Positions 8,648 through 17,208 of a stretch of 64,000 nucleotides of DNA are shown here, piece by piece. The notes under the pieces are model-generated. The model ran no database searches and was not told the origin of the DNA. It worked only from the letters and a program-made list of their open reading frames with translations. Each line of letters begins with the position of its first letter. Positions within the stretch are counted from its first letter, which is position 1. Origin of the DNA: Balneolaceae bacterium UBA7797 (GTDB taxonomy: Bacteria > Bacteroidota > Rhodothermia > Balneolales > Balneolaceae); NCBI GenBank assembly GCA_002480645.1, contig DLCN01000030.1:34111-98110 (forward strand), read 5' to 3'. A program made the translations under genes and the position numbers.

Positions 8648-9223
8648 ATGAGAATGCTGTCATTTTTTCTTTGGGGGATTCTCATGCCATTACAGCTTTT
8701 CGGTCAGTCAGATCCTTTAGTAGATAATTCCGAACGGATCGATCTATTTGCAACATTCGGAGTCTCATTAACTACGAATCAGAAAGCCTTTAATCTTGGA
8801 ATTGAAAAACAATTCAGAAGGAATATAATTGTACAGTTCAGATATTCCGGAATACATGAGATGATCTTTATACCAGATAAAGAACCTCAGGAATATTCTA
8901 AGGATGCCGGGGTTTTGATTGGTAAAAGGTTTCTTATAGACGACCGGGATGGACAATCAGAAAATAGCGTAAGTCTGCTGTTTGGAATCGGAAGAGTGGA
9001 AAGTGTAGAAAGAGGGGAATTCATATCGGAATCGGGGGATCATGTCATCGGAGCTGACCGATATGAGAGAATCGTTCATTCCACTGTTGGAATCCCATTT
9101 GAATGTAGCTATGCAAGCCGAAGTTCATCGGTGGGGTTTAAAGCAGGATTACAGGGTAATATCAACAAATACAGTAGTTATTTGGGAGTTACATTAGGGT
9201 TTAGTTTTAACCTGACAAAATGA
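8648..9223 (+). CDS. Small exported protein, predicted beta-barrel
   Basis: About 191 residues, unknown function. From the ATG at 8648 it opens with MRMLSFFLWGILMPLQLFGQ, a signal peptide; a TTG two codons earlier is the alternative. The mature part is a series of amphipathic strands (IDLFATFGVSLTT, NIIVQFRYSGI, VSLLFGIGRV, SVGFKAGLQGN) ending in YLGVTLGFSFNLTK, with a near-terminal aromatic, as in small outer-membrane barrels of the OmpA/OmpW type. No strong ribosome binding site is visible. Codon use is like the neighbours. It follows the stress-protein gene by 34 bases and may be read with it. Confidence 0.7.
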   Translation: MRMLSFFLWGILMPLQLFGQSDPLVDNSERIDLFATFGVSLTTNQKAFNLGIEKQFRRNIIVQFRYSGIHEMIFIPDKEPQEYSKDAGVLIGKRFLIDDRDGQSENSVSLLFGIGRVESVERGEFISESGDHVIGADRYERIVHSTVGIPFECSYASRSSSVGFKAGLQGNINKYSSYLGVTLGFSFNLTK

Positions 9224-9311
9224 TATTCTGAGTTGTGGAAGCGAACGTGGTACCCGAATGTTGATGATTAAAATGTGTACCTTTGGCTGAATTTGAATAC
9301 AACTGAACTAA

Positions 9312-10070
9312 TTGAGTTTTAAGACAAAGAAAAGCCTGGGGCAGCATTTTTTAACGGATGGGAATATTATCCGAAAAATTCTGGCGTCTATCCCTGCCGG
9401 TAAAAACGATCGGATCATTGAAATTGGTCCCGGAACCGGAGCCTTAACAAAATGGCTGGTTCAACAATTTGAGGATGTTCACGCCATTGAGATCGATGAA
9501 CGTGCCATTGAGGTGCTCGAAAAGGAAATACCGGAACTTACCATCCATCAGAGTGATGTACTGAAAATTCATTGGCCTGACATCATCAACCCCGATGGGA
9601 AAACCTATGTGATCGGTAATCTGCCGTATTATATTACCAGTCCGATCCTGTTCGCTCTTCTCGAAAACCGTTCAAATTTTGATGGTGCCATTTTGATGAT
9701 GCAAAAGGAAGTGGCGCAGCGTCTGGTTGCCGAACCATCATCAAAAGAGTATGGGATACTAAGCGTTCAAACCCAGTTAATGAGCTCACCCGAACTATTG
9801 TTCGATGTATCTCCTAATTCGTTCAGCCCTCCTCCCAAAGTGATGAGTTCTGTAATTCAGCTCACTTTTAACAGACCTTCTCTGCCTTGTTCCGACAAAA
9901 CACTTAAATCGGTAGTTCGTACCGCCTTCAATCAGCGTAGAAAAAAACTCAGCAATTCTCTGAAACCTGTATTGGGTGACAAAATACCTGACGGTTTTAA
10001 CTACGATCAACGGGCAGAGGACTGGTCGCCTGACATTTATGCAGAATTGTCAGCCTTGTTGGAGCACTGA
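9312..10070 (+). CDS. rsmA: 16S rRNA (adenine1518/1519-N6)-dimethyltransferase RsmA
   Basis: KsgA/RsmA adds two methyl groups to each of two adjacent adenines near the 3' end of 16S rRNA late in small-subunit assembly. It is 252 residues, normal for the family. It begins with KKSLGQHFLTDGNI and has the SAM motif IEIGPGTGALT, the catalytic GNLPYYITSPI and the NQRRKKL segment near the C-terminus. The start is TTG at 9312, which gives the expected N-terminus; no ATG is close. The gene ends 117 bases before groES, and the groESL promoter lies just after its stop. Confidence 0.96.
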   Translation: MSFKTKKSLGQHFLTDGNIIRKILASIPAGKNDRIIEIGPGTGALTKWLVQQFEDVHAIEIDERAIEVLEKEIPELTIHQSDVLKIHWPDIINPDGKTYVIGNLPYYITSPILFALLENRSNFDGAILMMQKEVAQRLVAEPSSKEYGILSVQTQLMSSPELLFDVSPNSFSPPPKVMSSVIQLTFNRPSLPCSDKTLKSVVRTAFNQRRKKLSNSLKPVLGDKIPDGFNYDQRAEDWSPDIYAELSALLEH

Positions 10071-10087
10071 GGCTGACTCCGGTGATT

Positions 10088-10102
10088 TGGTACGGTACTT
10101 GC
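10088..10102 (+). promoter_or_regulatory. Sigma-54-type -24/-12 promoter upstream of groES
   Basis: TGGTACGGTACTTGC matches the RpoN consensus TGGCACG-N4-TTGC at all positions but one, with GG and GC exactly 12 bases apart as required. Transcription would start near 10114, about 74 bases before the groES ATG. No CIRCE repeat (TTAGCACTC-N9-GAGTGCTAA) is present in this gap. The match is seen directly; use of the promoter is inferred, and an activator would be needed. Confidence 0.5.
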
Positions 10103-10187
10103 GAAAGAAGCCGCAGAATACAGGGGAGCGATCCCCGAAAGAAATTAAACACTAACTATTAAACAAAATCACAAAGGAGTCATCCAT

Positions 10188-10475
10188 ATGGCTAGTATTA
10201 AACCTTTAGGCGACCGTGTTCTGGTAAAAGCGGACGTAGCTGAAGAAGTAACCAGCTCTGGTCTGTACATTCCTGATACAGCTAAAGAAAAACCGCAACA
10301 AGGTACAGTTGTAGCGGCAGGTCCCGGCAGAGTAGAAAACGGGAATAAAATCGATATGACCGTAAAAGAAGGCGATAAAGTTCTTTACGGAAAATATGCA
10401 GGTACAGAGGTGACTCTCGACGGAGAAGAGTACCTGATCATGCGCGAATCAGATATTGTGGGAATTCTCGCATAA
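10188..10475 (+). CDS. groES: Co-chaperonin GroES
   Basis: The 95-residue lid of the GroEL folding chamber. It has the family start IKPLGDRVLVK, the mobile loop with GLYIPDTAKEKPQQG (about residues 25-39) that docks on GroEL, and the DGEEYLIMRESDIVGIL end. A strong AAGGAG is placed correctly before ATG 10188. The gene is 49 bases before groEL, one operon. The 117-base upstream gap carries a sigma-54-like promoter rather than a CIRCE operator. Confidence 0.98.
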   Translation: MASIKPLGDRVLVKADVAEEVTSSGLYIPDTAKEKPQQGTVVAAGPGRVENGNKIDMTVKEGDKVLYGKYAGTEVTLDGEEYLIMRESDIVGILA

Positions 10476-10524
10476 TAACTCCATCAAAATTTAAATCAAT
10501 AATCTAAAAACGGAATAAATAACT

Positions 10525-12168
10525 ATGTCAAAGTTAGTTCACTATGATATTGAAGCCCGCGATGCACTGAAACGCGGAGTTGACAAACTGGCTGACGCTG
10601 TAAAAGTAACGCTCGGCCCTCGTGGACGTAATGTGGTAATCGAAAAATCATTTGGGGCGCCTACAGTAACCAAAGATGGTGTTACCGTAGCAAAAGAGAT
10701 CGAGCTCGGCGATAAAGTTGAAAACATGGGTGCGCAAATGGTTAAAGAAGTAGCTTCAAAAACCAGCGATAATGCCGGTGATGGTACTACTACTGCAACC
10801 GTGCTTGCTCAGGCAATTGTTGGTGCAGGTCTTAAAAACGTAACTGCCGGTGCCAACCCAATGGACCTTAAAAGAGGTATCGATAAAGCTGTTGATGCGA
10901 TCGTTGCCGGTCTTAAAGATCTGAGTAAAGAAATTGATGATCGTAACGAGATCGCACAGGTTGGAACCATTTCTGCCAATAACGATGAGTTTATTGGTAA
11001 TCTGATCGCAGATGCGATGGAAAAAGTGGGTAAAGATGGTGTGATCACCGTTGAAGAGGCAAAAGGAACTGAAACCTACCTCGAAACGGTAGAAGGTATG
11101 CAATTCGATCGCGGTTACCTCTCTCCATACTTCGTAACCGATTCAGATAAAATGACTACCGAACTGGAAGATCCATATATCCTGATCTTTGACAAGAAGA
11201 TCAGCAATATGAAAGATCTGCTTCCGGTACTTGAGAAAGTAGTACAAACCGGAAAGCCATTACTGATCATCGCTGAAGATGTAGAAGGCGAGGCATTAGC
11301 TACATTAGTAGTTAACAAACTTCGTGGTTCTCTGAAAATCGCAGCAGTTAAAGCTCCTGGTTTTGGTGATCGTCGTAAAGCAATGCTCGAAGACATCGCT
11401 ATTCTAACCGGAGGTACTGTGATCTCTGAAGAGCGTGGTTACAAACTCGAAAATGCTACGCTTGATTTCTTAGGTCAGGCCGCCCGCGTAACTATCGACA
11501 AAGACAATACTACTATTGTTGATGGTTCAGGTAAAGAAGATGATATCCTTGCCCGTGTAAATCAGATCAAATCTCAGATCGAGACCACTACTTCTGATTA
11601 CGACCGTGAAAAACTTCAGGAACGCCTTGCTAAATTAAGTGGTGGTGTTGCGGTACTTTACATCGGTGCTGCTTCAGAAGTTGAAATGAAAGAGAAAAAA
11701 GCCCGTGTAGAAGATGCATTACATGCAACTCGTGCTGCTGTAGAAGAAGGTATTGTACCTGGTGGTGGAGTAGCTCTTCTCAGAACGGTAGCATCTCTGA
11801 ATGGTCTGGAAGCTGAAAATGCAGATGAAAAAGTTGGATTTGACATCATCCGTAAAGCAGTTGAAGCTCCGTTACGTACCATCAGCAACAATGCCGGTAT
11901 CGAAGGCGCGATCGTAGTACAAAAAGTACTCGATGGAGAAGGATCATTCGGTTACAACGCACGTACCGAAGTTTACGAAGACCTGATCAAAGCCGGTGTA
12001 ATTGACCCAACCAAAGTAACCCGTACCGCACTTCAAAATGCGGCTTCTGTAGCAGGATTACTACTCACCACTGAGGCAGTGATCTCTGAGAAACCAGAAG
12101 AAGATAAAGGTGGCGCTCCTGCAATGCCTGATATGGGAGGAATGGGAGGAATGGGTGGAATGATGTAA
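10525..12168 (+). CDS. groEL: Chaperonin GroEL
   Basis: The 60-kDa subunit of the ATP-driven folding chamber, 547 residues. Visible features are VKVTLGPRGRNVVI, the ATP-site DGTTTATVLAQ, the apical-domain KAPGFGDRR, and GIVPGGGVALLR. The tail ends in the GGMGGMGGMM repeat typical of the chamber-lining C-terminus. All family elements are intact, with no sign of a second specialised copy. Second gene of the groES operon; a near-perfect hairpin terminator follows at 12197-12228. Confidence 0.98.
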   Translation: MSKLVHYDIEARDALKRGVDKLADAVKVTLGPRGRNVVIEKSFGAPTVTKDGVTVAKEIELGDKVENMGAQMVKEVASKTSDNAGDGTTTATVLAQAIVGAGLKNVTAGANPMDLKRGIDKAVDAIVAGLKDLSKEIDDRNEIAQVGTISANNDEFIGNLIADAMEKVGKDGVITVEEAKGTETYLETVEGMQFDRGYLSPYFVTDSDKMTTELEDPYILIFDKKISNMKDLLPVLEKVVQTGKPLLIIAEDVEGEALATLVVNKLRGSLKIAAVKAPGFGDRRKAMLEDIAILTGGTVISEERGYKLENATLDFLGQAARVTIDKDNTTIVDGSGKEDDILARVNQIKSQIETTTSDYDREKLQERLAKLSGGVAVLYIGAASEVEMKEKKARVEDALHATRAAVEEGIVPGGGVALLRTVASLNGLEAENADEKVGFDIIRKAVEAPLRTISNNAGIEGAIVVQKVLDGEGSFGYNARTEVYEDLIKAGVIDPTKVTRTALQNAASVAGLLLTTEAVISEKPEEDKGGAPAMPDMGGMGGMGGMM

Positions 12169-12196
12169 GATCATCCATTCAAAACAGTTCTATTTT

Positions 12197-12228
12197 AAAA
12201 CCCGTACACCTAGTGTACGGGTTTTTTT
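12197..12228 (+). terminator. Rho-independent terminator of groESL
   Basis: AAAACCCGTACAC and GTGTACGGGTTTT form a perfect 13-base stem with a CTA loop, followed by further T residues. It is the strongest terminator in the window and separates groEL from the next gene. Confidence 0.93.
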
Positions 12229-12320
12229 ATTTGAGAGATTTGTAACAAACCGGTATTTCTTGTTTCTTTTTTGCACACTAATTAACGAAACAACTGTACG
12301 ATAAAATCCGGGGTTATAAG

Positions 12321-14636
12321 ATGAAAAGGGTAAAGTTATATCTATCAATCGCATTTCTGTCAATAGTGTTTGTACCGATCTCATTGCAGGCACAAACAAA
12401 TTGTGATGTAAGTGCCATTCAGCAGAATCTGAACAATGGAAGCTCAGTCTATTCCTTACTTACAGATTGCAGCCAGTTAACGGCTCAAGATTTTTACGGG
12501 AAAGAATATGCCGGCGGGGTAATTGTGTATCTGGATCCTTCAACAAAAGGAAAAGGAATTGTAGCGGCTAATGAAGATGAAAATAGTAATTCAAGCTGGT
12601 ATAACCGCCTTTCAAGAAATGGAGGTCTCTTTAATAGTAGTTTAGTTGCACAAATTGGCAGCGGAGCTTCTAATATGGCTGCGGCATGTGGAATGAGTGG
12701 ATGCGGAAAGCCTCCTAAAACATATTTTCCGAATTATAACAGTCCTGCTATGGATGCCCTGTATTTTGTATCAAGTTCGAATAGAAATGGATTTTCCGAT
12801 TGGTACCTTCCAAGTTCGGAAGAGCTAAAAGTAGCATACCAAAATGCATCCTCCAATTTTAGCTCCTGCCCTTCGGGCGGATGGTGGACATCCACACAGA
12901 TCCCGGCAAGCTATACGTTCCCAGGGTCCGATTTTACTATCTACCAGTATAAAAATTATTATCCATCAAGTGTGTATATACTCAATACAACCGGAGAATT
13001 AACTTGGTCGAGCAAGACCGACGGCAGATGTGCCCGGGCTTTCAGAACCTTTGCACCATGGATCGAAGCTGTAAATCCGGATCCTGTGGAAGTTGGAATG
13101 GCGGTGTCGATTTCAGGTAGCAATTTTAGTGAGCACCCAACAAATATCGAAATTCAGTTTCCGAACGGGATCAAAGCCACACCTCAGGAATCATCCGGCA
13201 ATACAATGACCGTAATTGTTCCGGCCGGAACCACAAGCGGAAATTTAAGAGTGGTAGTAAATGGAGTTCAAAGTAACACTATCCCAATTCAAATTGCTCC
13301 ACGACCGGAAGGAGACCCGGTGATATCTTCGTTTTCTAAGAAGATGATCATAAAAACAGATTCCTGGATGAGTGATAGAATGATGACGATCTATGGCTCT
13401 AATTTCTCACTCCAAAATACAGTTACATTTGCAGGTGGAGCACAGGTACTATCTGAACCATCTTCAAATCCCGGTCAATTTGTTGTGAATATTCCAGTGG
13501 GAGTAAAAACAGGGCCTATTACGGTAAGTTCCGGGGTGGGGCACAGCAACCCATCCGATGATACCCTGTTTGTATTTGAACTGAACAGTCCGGCTGCCGG
13601 ACTTACAACAAATGGGTTGAATGATGTAGCGATCGATACCAACGAGACAAATATTGTGGTTGTGGGAGATAATGGCACCATATTGACCAGCGAAAATGGA
13701 GGGGCTCATTGGGGAGATAGTGCATATGCCATGCCTCCCAGATACGGTAATACTACAACAGAACAGTATCAGACCATGGTTAATGAATTTAAGACTTCTA
13801 TGAGATCCGCTACTCTCCATTCAGTAGTAAATTATACCTTAGGAGGGACCAATGTATTTGCTATTTGGGGAGATCTGAACCCGGCATTTCAATCAAATGA
13901 TTATGTGCAGATCTACACTCTTGCAAGTGATATCTCAGGGTATTGGAGTGGTGATGGAATTCCGGGAGAAATCAGCAATCCATATTTTATAGGAGGGAAG
14001 CTATTAGCAGTATCGGGTAGAAGTGGAAATGCAAAAATTGTTGAGCGTTCAGGAACAGTCTCTCAAAATACCAGGGTATTTGGCTGGACCGATGTACAAT
14101 CCAATGTTACTGAGCTTATGGATTTTGCACATAATTCAACAAAATTGGTATCAGTAGGGATGATGACGACGAGCCCTACTCAAAGTTACAGTAATTGGGT
14201 AAGTACACTACCCGTTGGAACAGATACATGGTCTCACAACGCTCAAAAATTTGTGTTAAATAGCGTGGCATGGGGTAAGAATGTTTTTGTTGCTGTTGGC
14301 AGGGAAGGCTCCCATTTGCGAGGGCTGTCTACGATGTATTACAGTTCAGATGGAATGAACTGGACTGATGCAACCTGCGATGGTGAACAGTGTGACATAA
14401 ATCAACGTGCGGTAGCATATAATGAAAGATCCGGTATCTTTTTCAGTTCGGGACATCTGTTAAAACACTATTATAGTTTTGATGGTAAAAACTGGACAAG
14501 TATTGCTCTTCCCGGTGATCTGGGCTCTCACACAACACAGGTAAATAAAATAATCCCACTGAACGAAGGCTTTCTAAAAATTGGTGAAGGTGGCCAATTA
14601 ACAATACTGATAAGGGTTAATGCCACACACGAATAG
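12321..14636 (+). CDS. Secreted DUF1566-like protein with two IPT/TIG domains
   Basis: A 771-residue exported protein (signal peptide about 1-25, cleaved near LQAQ). Residues about 50-245 resemble the DUF1566/Lcl C-terminal fold: YAGGVIVYLDP, SDWYLPSSEELK, GGWWTSTQ and GRCARAFRTF. Two IPT/TIG immunoglobulin-like domains follow (about 248-335 and 340-430; VSISGSNFSEHPTNI and MTIYGSNFSLQNTV). The last 330 residues look like a propeller of short repeats (VVVGDNGTILTSENGGAHWGD, VFVAVGREG, YYSSDGMNWTD). The architecture suggests surface or extracellular binding. No C-terminal T9SS tail is evident. The actual ligand is unknown. Confidence 0.8.
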   Translation: MKRVKLYLSIAFLSIVFVPISLQAQTNCDVSAIQQNLNNGSSVYSLLTDCSQLTAQDFYGKEYAGGVIVYLDPSTKGKGIVAANEDENSNSSWYNRLSRNGGLFNSSLVAQIGSGASNMAAACGMSGCGKPPKTYFPNYNSPAMDALYFVSSSNRNGFSDWYLPSSEELKVAYQNASSNFSSCPSGGWWTSTQIPASYTFPGSDFTIYQYKNYYPSSVYILNTTGELTWSSKTDGRCARAFRTFAPWIEAVNPDPVEVGMAVSISGSNFSEHPTNIEIQFPNGIKATPQESSGNTMTVIVPAGTTSGNLRVVVNGVQSNTIPIQIAPRPEGDPVISSFSKKMIIKTDSWMSDRMMTIYGSNFSLQNTVTFAGGAQVLSEPSSNPGQFVVNIPVGVKTGPITVSSGVGHSNPSDDTLFVFELNSPAAGLTTNGLNDVAIDTNETNIVVVGDNGTILTSENGGAHWGDSAYAMPPRYGNTTTEQYQTMVNEFKTSMRSATLHSVVNYTLGGTNVFAIWGDLNPAFQSNDYVQIYTLASDISGYWSGDGIPGEISNPYFIGGKLLAVSGRSGNAKIVERSGTVSQNTRVFGWTDVQSNVTELMDFAHNSTKLVSVGMMTTSPTQSYSNWVSTLPVGTDTWSHNAQKFVLNSVAWGKNVFVAVGREGSHLRGLSTMYYSSDGMNWTDATCDGEQCDINQRAVAYNERSGIFFSSGHLLKHYYSFDGKNWTSIALPGDLGSHTTQVNKIIPLNEGFLKIGEGGQLTILIRVNATHE

Positions 14637-14644
14637 ACGGTAAT

Positions 14645-14674
14645 CCCGGTTCTAAAAATGGATCGGGTTTTTTT
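14645..14674 (+). terminator. Terminator of the DUF1566-like gene
   Basis: CCCGGTTC and GGATCGGG pair (with two G-T pairs) around a TAAAAAT loop, followed by seven T. It lies 8 bases after the stop codon and directly abuts an M20 peptidase remnant on the other strand. Confidence 0.82.
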
Positions 14675-14847
14675 AATTCAACAATAAAATGGGAGTAAGC
14701 TCAGGATCATTATCTCCATGCCAGTAAAGCAAGGAGTTATCATGGTTGGGAAAGGCGCTTATATCTGAAGGTTGAGCATCAAAATTCCGAAGCACGGATG
14801 ATTTAAACATTAGAAATAACTCTAACCTATTAAATGGATTGATTTTT
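14673..14847 (-). pseudogene. 5' fragment of an M20 carboxypeptidase gene
   Basis: On the minus strand an open frame (ATG 14810, 45 codons; readable upstream to about 14847) encodes NSLLYWHGDNDPELTPILLLN and then stops. That block matches what I know of M20 carboxypeptidase S-like enzymes, where SLLxxWxGxDPxLKPILL leads straight into the metal-binding AHxDVVP motif. Here the frame ends exactly where that motif should begin, in the T run of the neighbouring terminator. The rest of the enzyme is absent. An in-frame stop upstream (about 14856) and the missing signal sequence also suggest decay. The family call is from pattern memory. Confidence 0.5.
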
Positions 14848-14867
14848 TAACGTGCAAAACGTACAAT
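14839..14867 (+). promoter_or_regulatory. Sigma-70-like promoter of the lipoprotein gene at 14890
   Basis: TTGATT and TACAAT are separated by exactly 17 bases, and the predicted start is about 15 bases before the ATG at 14890. The spacer contains ACGT-GCAAA-ACGT, a small inverted repeat. The site overlaps the 5' part of the M20 remnant. Confidence 0.4.
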
Positions 14868-14889
14868 AAATCAACGAATCTATTGAGTT

Positions 14890-16041
14890 ATGGGTAATGA
14901 TAGAATATTCTTTCGATTGTTGATACTTCTTTTAGTTGTTACACAAGCGTGCGCTCCAAACTCTGTTCCTGATGATGAGCAGGAGATCGAGCCGGATCCA
15001 ATCGTATATGACGCTTATACCTGGACTGAATTTACTTCACCATATATCACATCGAATTTTAGAAGTATTCAGATCGACGCCAAAGACCAGGTTATAATTT
15101 TCACAGGAAATGGGGTTTACTTTTCTGAAGAGCTGGAGGGTACCTATGAGTTCATCTCGTTTAACGATGAATTCACTTTTGGTCGACTTAAAATGCAGGA
15201 TAAATTCTATGCTATCGCTTCTGTGCGCGACAGTATTTATGATGCTAACACAGACAGAAACTACTATGACCGAAATGTCATCATAACTTCAGAAGATCTG
15301 GAGAATTGGGAGATCATTAGTGGTAATTACCGGATGTACTCCTATCTGATGGATACAGAAGAGAACCGGTTATATATCGGACGGCAACATGGAATTTCTG
15401 TACATGATTTTAACACCGGTGAAAAGCTGTATCCCGATTTCCTGAATACCCGGCTGGATGATCAGATCACCAGTCTGGCAAAAGATAAAAACGGAATTCT
15501 CTATGCAGCAACGCATGACGGAGCCTATAAGAGCACTGATAACGGGGAAACCTGGTCGAAAGCATTTTCAAGCCTGGTGAATAAAGATTTTGATTCGGTA
15601 CGAAAGTTTATAGCTACACCAGAGTATATAGTTGGTTTGGGTTATAATGGATCCGCTGAATTCGAAAATCCGGACTATAATGCCAATCATTTTCATGTGC
15701 TAAATACAGAAGACAATTCCTGGGATCATTATTGGGTCGAAGCTCTGGATAATTATGGCAAGGTTGTTCCATTCTATGCCAGTGGTTTTGAAATAGATAA
15801 TTTTGATAATATTCTGCTCTCGAATCATAAGGGGCTTTATATGAAATCGGTTTCGGGGAAAGAACCTCTGATCTTCGTCGGACCGTATGTTGACCTGGAA
15901 GAATATCCAACTCCTCTAAATAGTGATGGTGATCTTATTGGATATAAGATTGAGGCCTTTTCGAATGGGGATGTTATTATGTGGAATGGCACTAACTTCT
16001 GGATTGGGGTGTACAATCAGGAATTTACATATCCTGAATAA
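14890..16041 (+). CDS. Lipoprotein with BNR/propeller-like repeats
   Basis: A 383-residue predicted lipoprotein. The N-terminus has a hydrophobic segment ending in VTQAC, with Cys21 as the lipidation site. The body contains repeats of the photosynthesis-assembly/sialidase type, best seen in LYAATHDGAYKSTDNGETW (a BNR Asp-box) and in IIFTGNGVYFSEELEG. This suggests a beta-propeller that binds a partner at the cell surface. No catalytic residues are recognised. The C-terminal part (KGLYMKSVSG, NGDVIMWNGTNFWIGV) continues the repeat pattern. It has its own likely promoter. It may be functionally linked to the preceding propeller-like protein, but no operon is shown. Confidence 0.75.
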   Translation: MGNDRIFFRLLILLLVVTQACAPNSVPDDEQEIEPDPIVYDAYTWTEFTSPYITSNFRSIQIDAKDQVIIFTGNGVYFSEELEGTYEFISFNDEFTFGRLKMQDKFYAIASVRDSIYDANTDRNYYDRNVIITSEDLENWEIISGNYRMYSYLMDTEENRLYIGRQHGISVHDFNTGEKLYPDFLNTRLDDQITSLAKDKNGILYAATHDGAYKSTDNGETWSKAFSSLVNKDFDSVRKFIATPEYIVGLGYNGSAEFENPDYNANHFHVLNTEDNSWDHYWVEALDNYGKVVPFYASGFEIDNFDNILLSNHKGLYMKSVSGKEPLIFVGPYVDLEEYPTPLNSDGDLIGYKIEAFSNGDVIMWNGTNFWIGVYNQEFTYPE

Positions 16042-16122
16042 GTTCGATACAATTTCCTATTTTCGGGCTCAATATTATTGCCCATTATTAAGGCGCACAC
16101 CACCTAATTAACCTACAGGACA

Positions 16123-17136
16123 TTGATCAAATATATTGTTATTGCACTATTTACTATTTCAATTTTAAGTGCAGCCTGCTCAAACTCCACCGAAGAAGGA
16201 TACAGAATCGAATTTACACTAGATGGAGAAGTACCGAAAGAAGCTTATTTGGGTTATTACATGAATAAAACCCAGTATGTGGCAGATACTACTCAAAGTA
16301 ATAATGGCACATTTGTATTTGAAGGAGATGAGCGGCTTCCATACGGTATGTACATCTTGATCGTACCACCGGAATTGAAATATTTTGATATCCTGATGGG
16401 AGAAGATCAACACTTTGAGGTATCGACGCACTCTGAAAGTTTAATGGATAGTTTGGTGATCACAAATTCTGAGGTTAATAACGAATTCATTTCCTACGTG
16501 CGTTTTTTTCAGAATAAACAACTGGAAAAGCGTGGAATTCTGGCGCTAATGAAAGAGGCGAATAAAGAAGAGGTACCTAAATTAGCTGAACGTTTGGAGA
16601 AACTGGATGCAGAAGTTATGGACAAACAAGAGGAATTGATCGCGAAATATGACAATACAGTGTTATCTACTTTTATTAAAGCTTCATTGAATGTTCAGGT
16701 ACCAGAAGCTCCGGATAGTTTAACTGCCACAGAACAGCAAGAATACCAGTTCAAATATTATAAAAAGCATTATTTCGATAATCTGGAATTATCAAACCCG
16801 GCTATTATCAGAACGCCGTTTTACGCCACCAAGATCGATAATTATTTTGATAACCTGGTGCCGAGGCAGGCGGACTCACTGATCACAGAATCTGAATGGT
16901 TGATAGACCGTTCATCAGGGAATGACGAGACATACAGGTTTATGTTGATCAACCTTATTAACAGGTTTGCGCATGGCGTAACTGATGCCGAAGAGCGGGC
17001 CTATGCGCATTTGGGGCTGGAATACTATACAGATACTTTAAAAACTCCGTGGATCAATATGGAGGAAAGACTCAATATTGTAGCCAGAGCTCAGATCATT
17101 GATAGTCTGCAGACGTTGAAATCCTTGGATCAGTAA
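16123..17136 (+). CDS. DUF4369-type lipoprotein lacking a thioredoxin domain
   Basis: A 337-residue predicted lipoprotein (hydrophobic N-terminus ending LSAAC, Cys19). The first 110 residues fit the DUF4369 fold that precedes TlpA-like thioredoxin domains in Bacteroidota (YRIEFTLDGEVPKEAYLGYY, GTFVFEGDERLPYGMYIL). A helical region follows (about residues 125-330; KRGILALMKEANKEEVPKLAERLEKLD). The usual C-terminal thioredoxin domain with WCxxC is absent, so this is not a redox enzyme. Compare the gene at 58170-59618, which keeps both parts. Start is TTG at 16123 with AGGA upstream. A hairpin follows the stop. Confidence 0.75.
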   Translation: MIKYIVIALFTISILSAACSNSTEEGYRIEFTLDGEVPKEAYLGYYMNKTQYVADTTQSNNGTFVFEGDERLPYGMYILIVPPELKYFDILMGEDQHFEVSTHSESLMDSLVITNSEVNNEFISYVRFFQNKQLEKRGILALMKEANKEEVPKLAERLEKLDAEVMDKQEELIAKYDNTVLSTFIKASLNVQVPEAPDSLTATEQQEYQFKYYKKHYFDNLELSNPAIIRTPFYATKIDNYFDNLVPRQADSLITESEWLIDRSSGNDETYRFMLINLINRFAHGVTDAEERAYAHLGLEYYTDTLKTPWINMEERLNIVARAQIIDSLQTLKSLDQ

Positions 17137-17141
17137 AATAC

Positions 17142-17167
17142 AAAAGGGCACTCAATGAGCGCCCTTT
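17142..17167. terminator. Hairpin between convergent genes at 17.1 kb
   Basis: AAAGGGC-A-CTC-AAT-GAG-C-GCCCTTT: a 7-base and a 3-base stem with one mismatch between them. It lies 6 bases after the upstream stop. The arms end in AAA/TTT and the T run is short on both strands, so termination may be modest. Confidence 0.65.
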
Positions 17168-17208
17168 AAATGATCAATTAGTACCGGTGATCTTTTCTTA
17201 CCGGGAAT

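Noticed and set aside
10071..10187. CIRCE (HrcA) operator before groES
   Set aside because: The TTAGCACTC/GAGTGCTAA repeat is not there.
10756..11103. Long antisense frames within groEL
   Set aside because: Products of biased codon use in a highly expressed gene; no start signals or homology.
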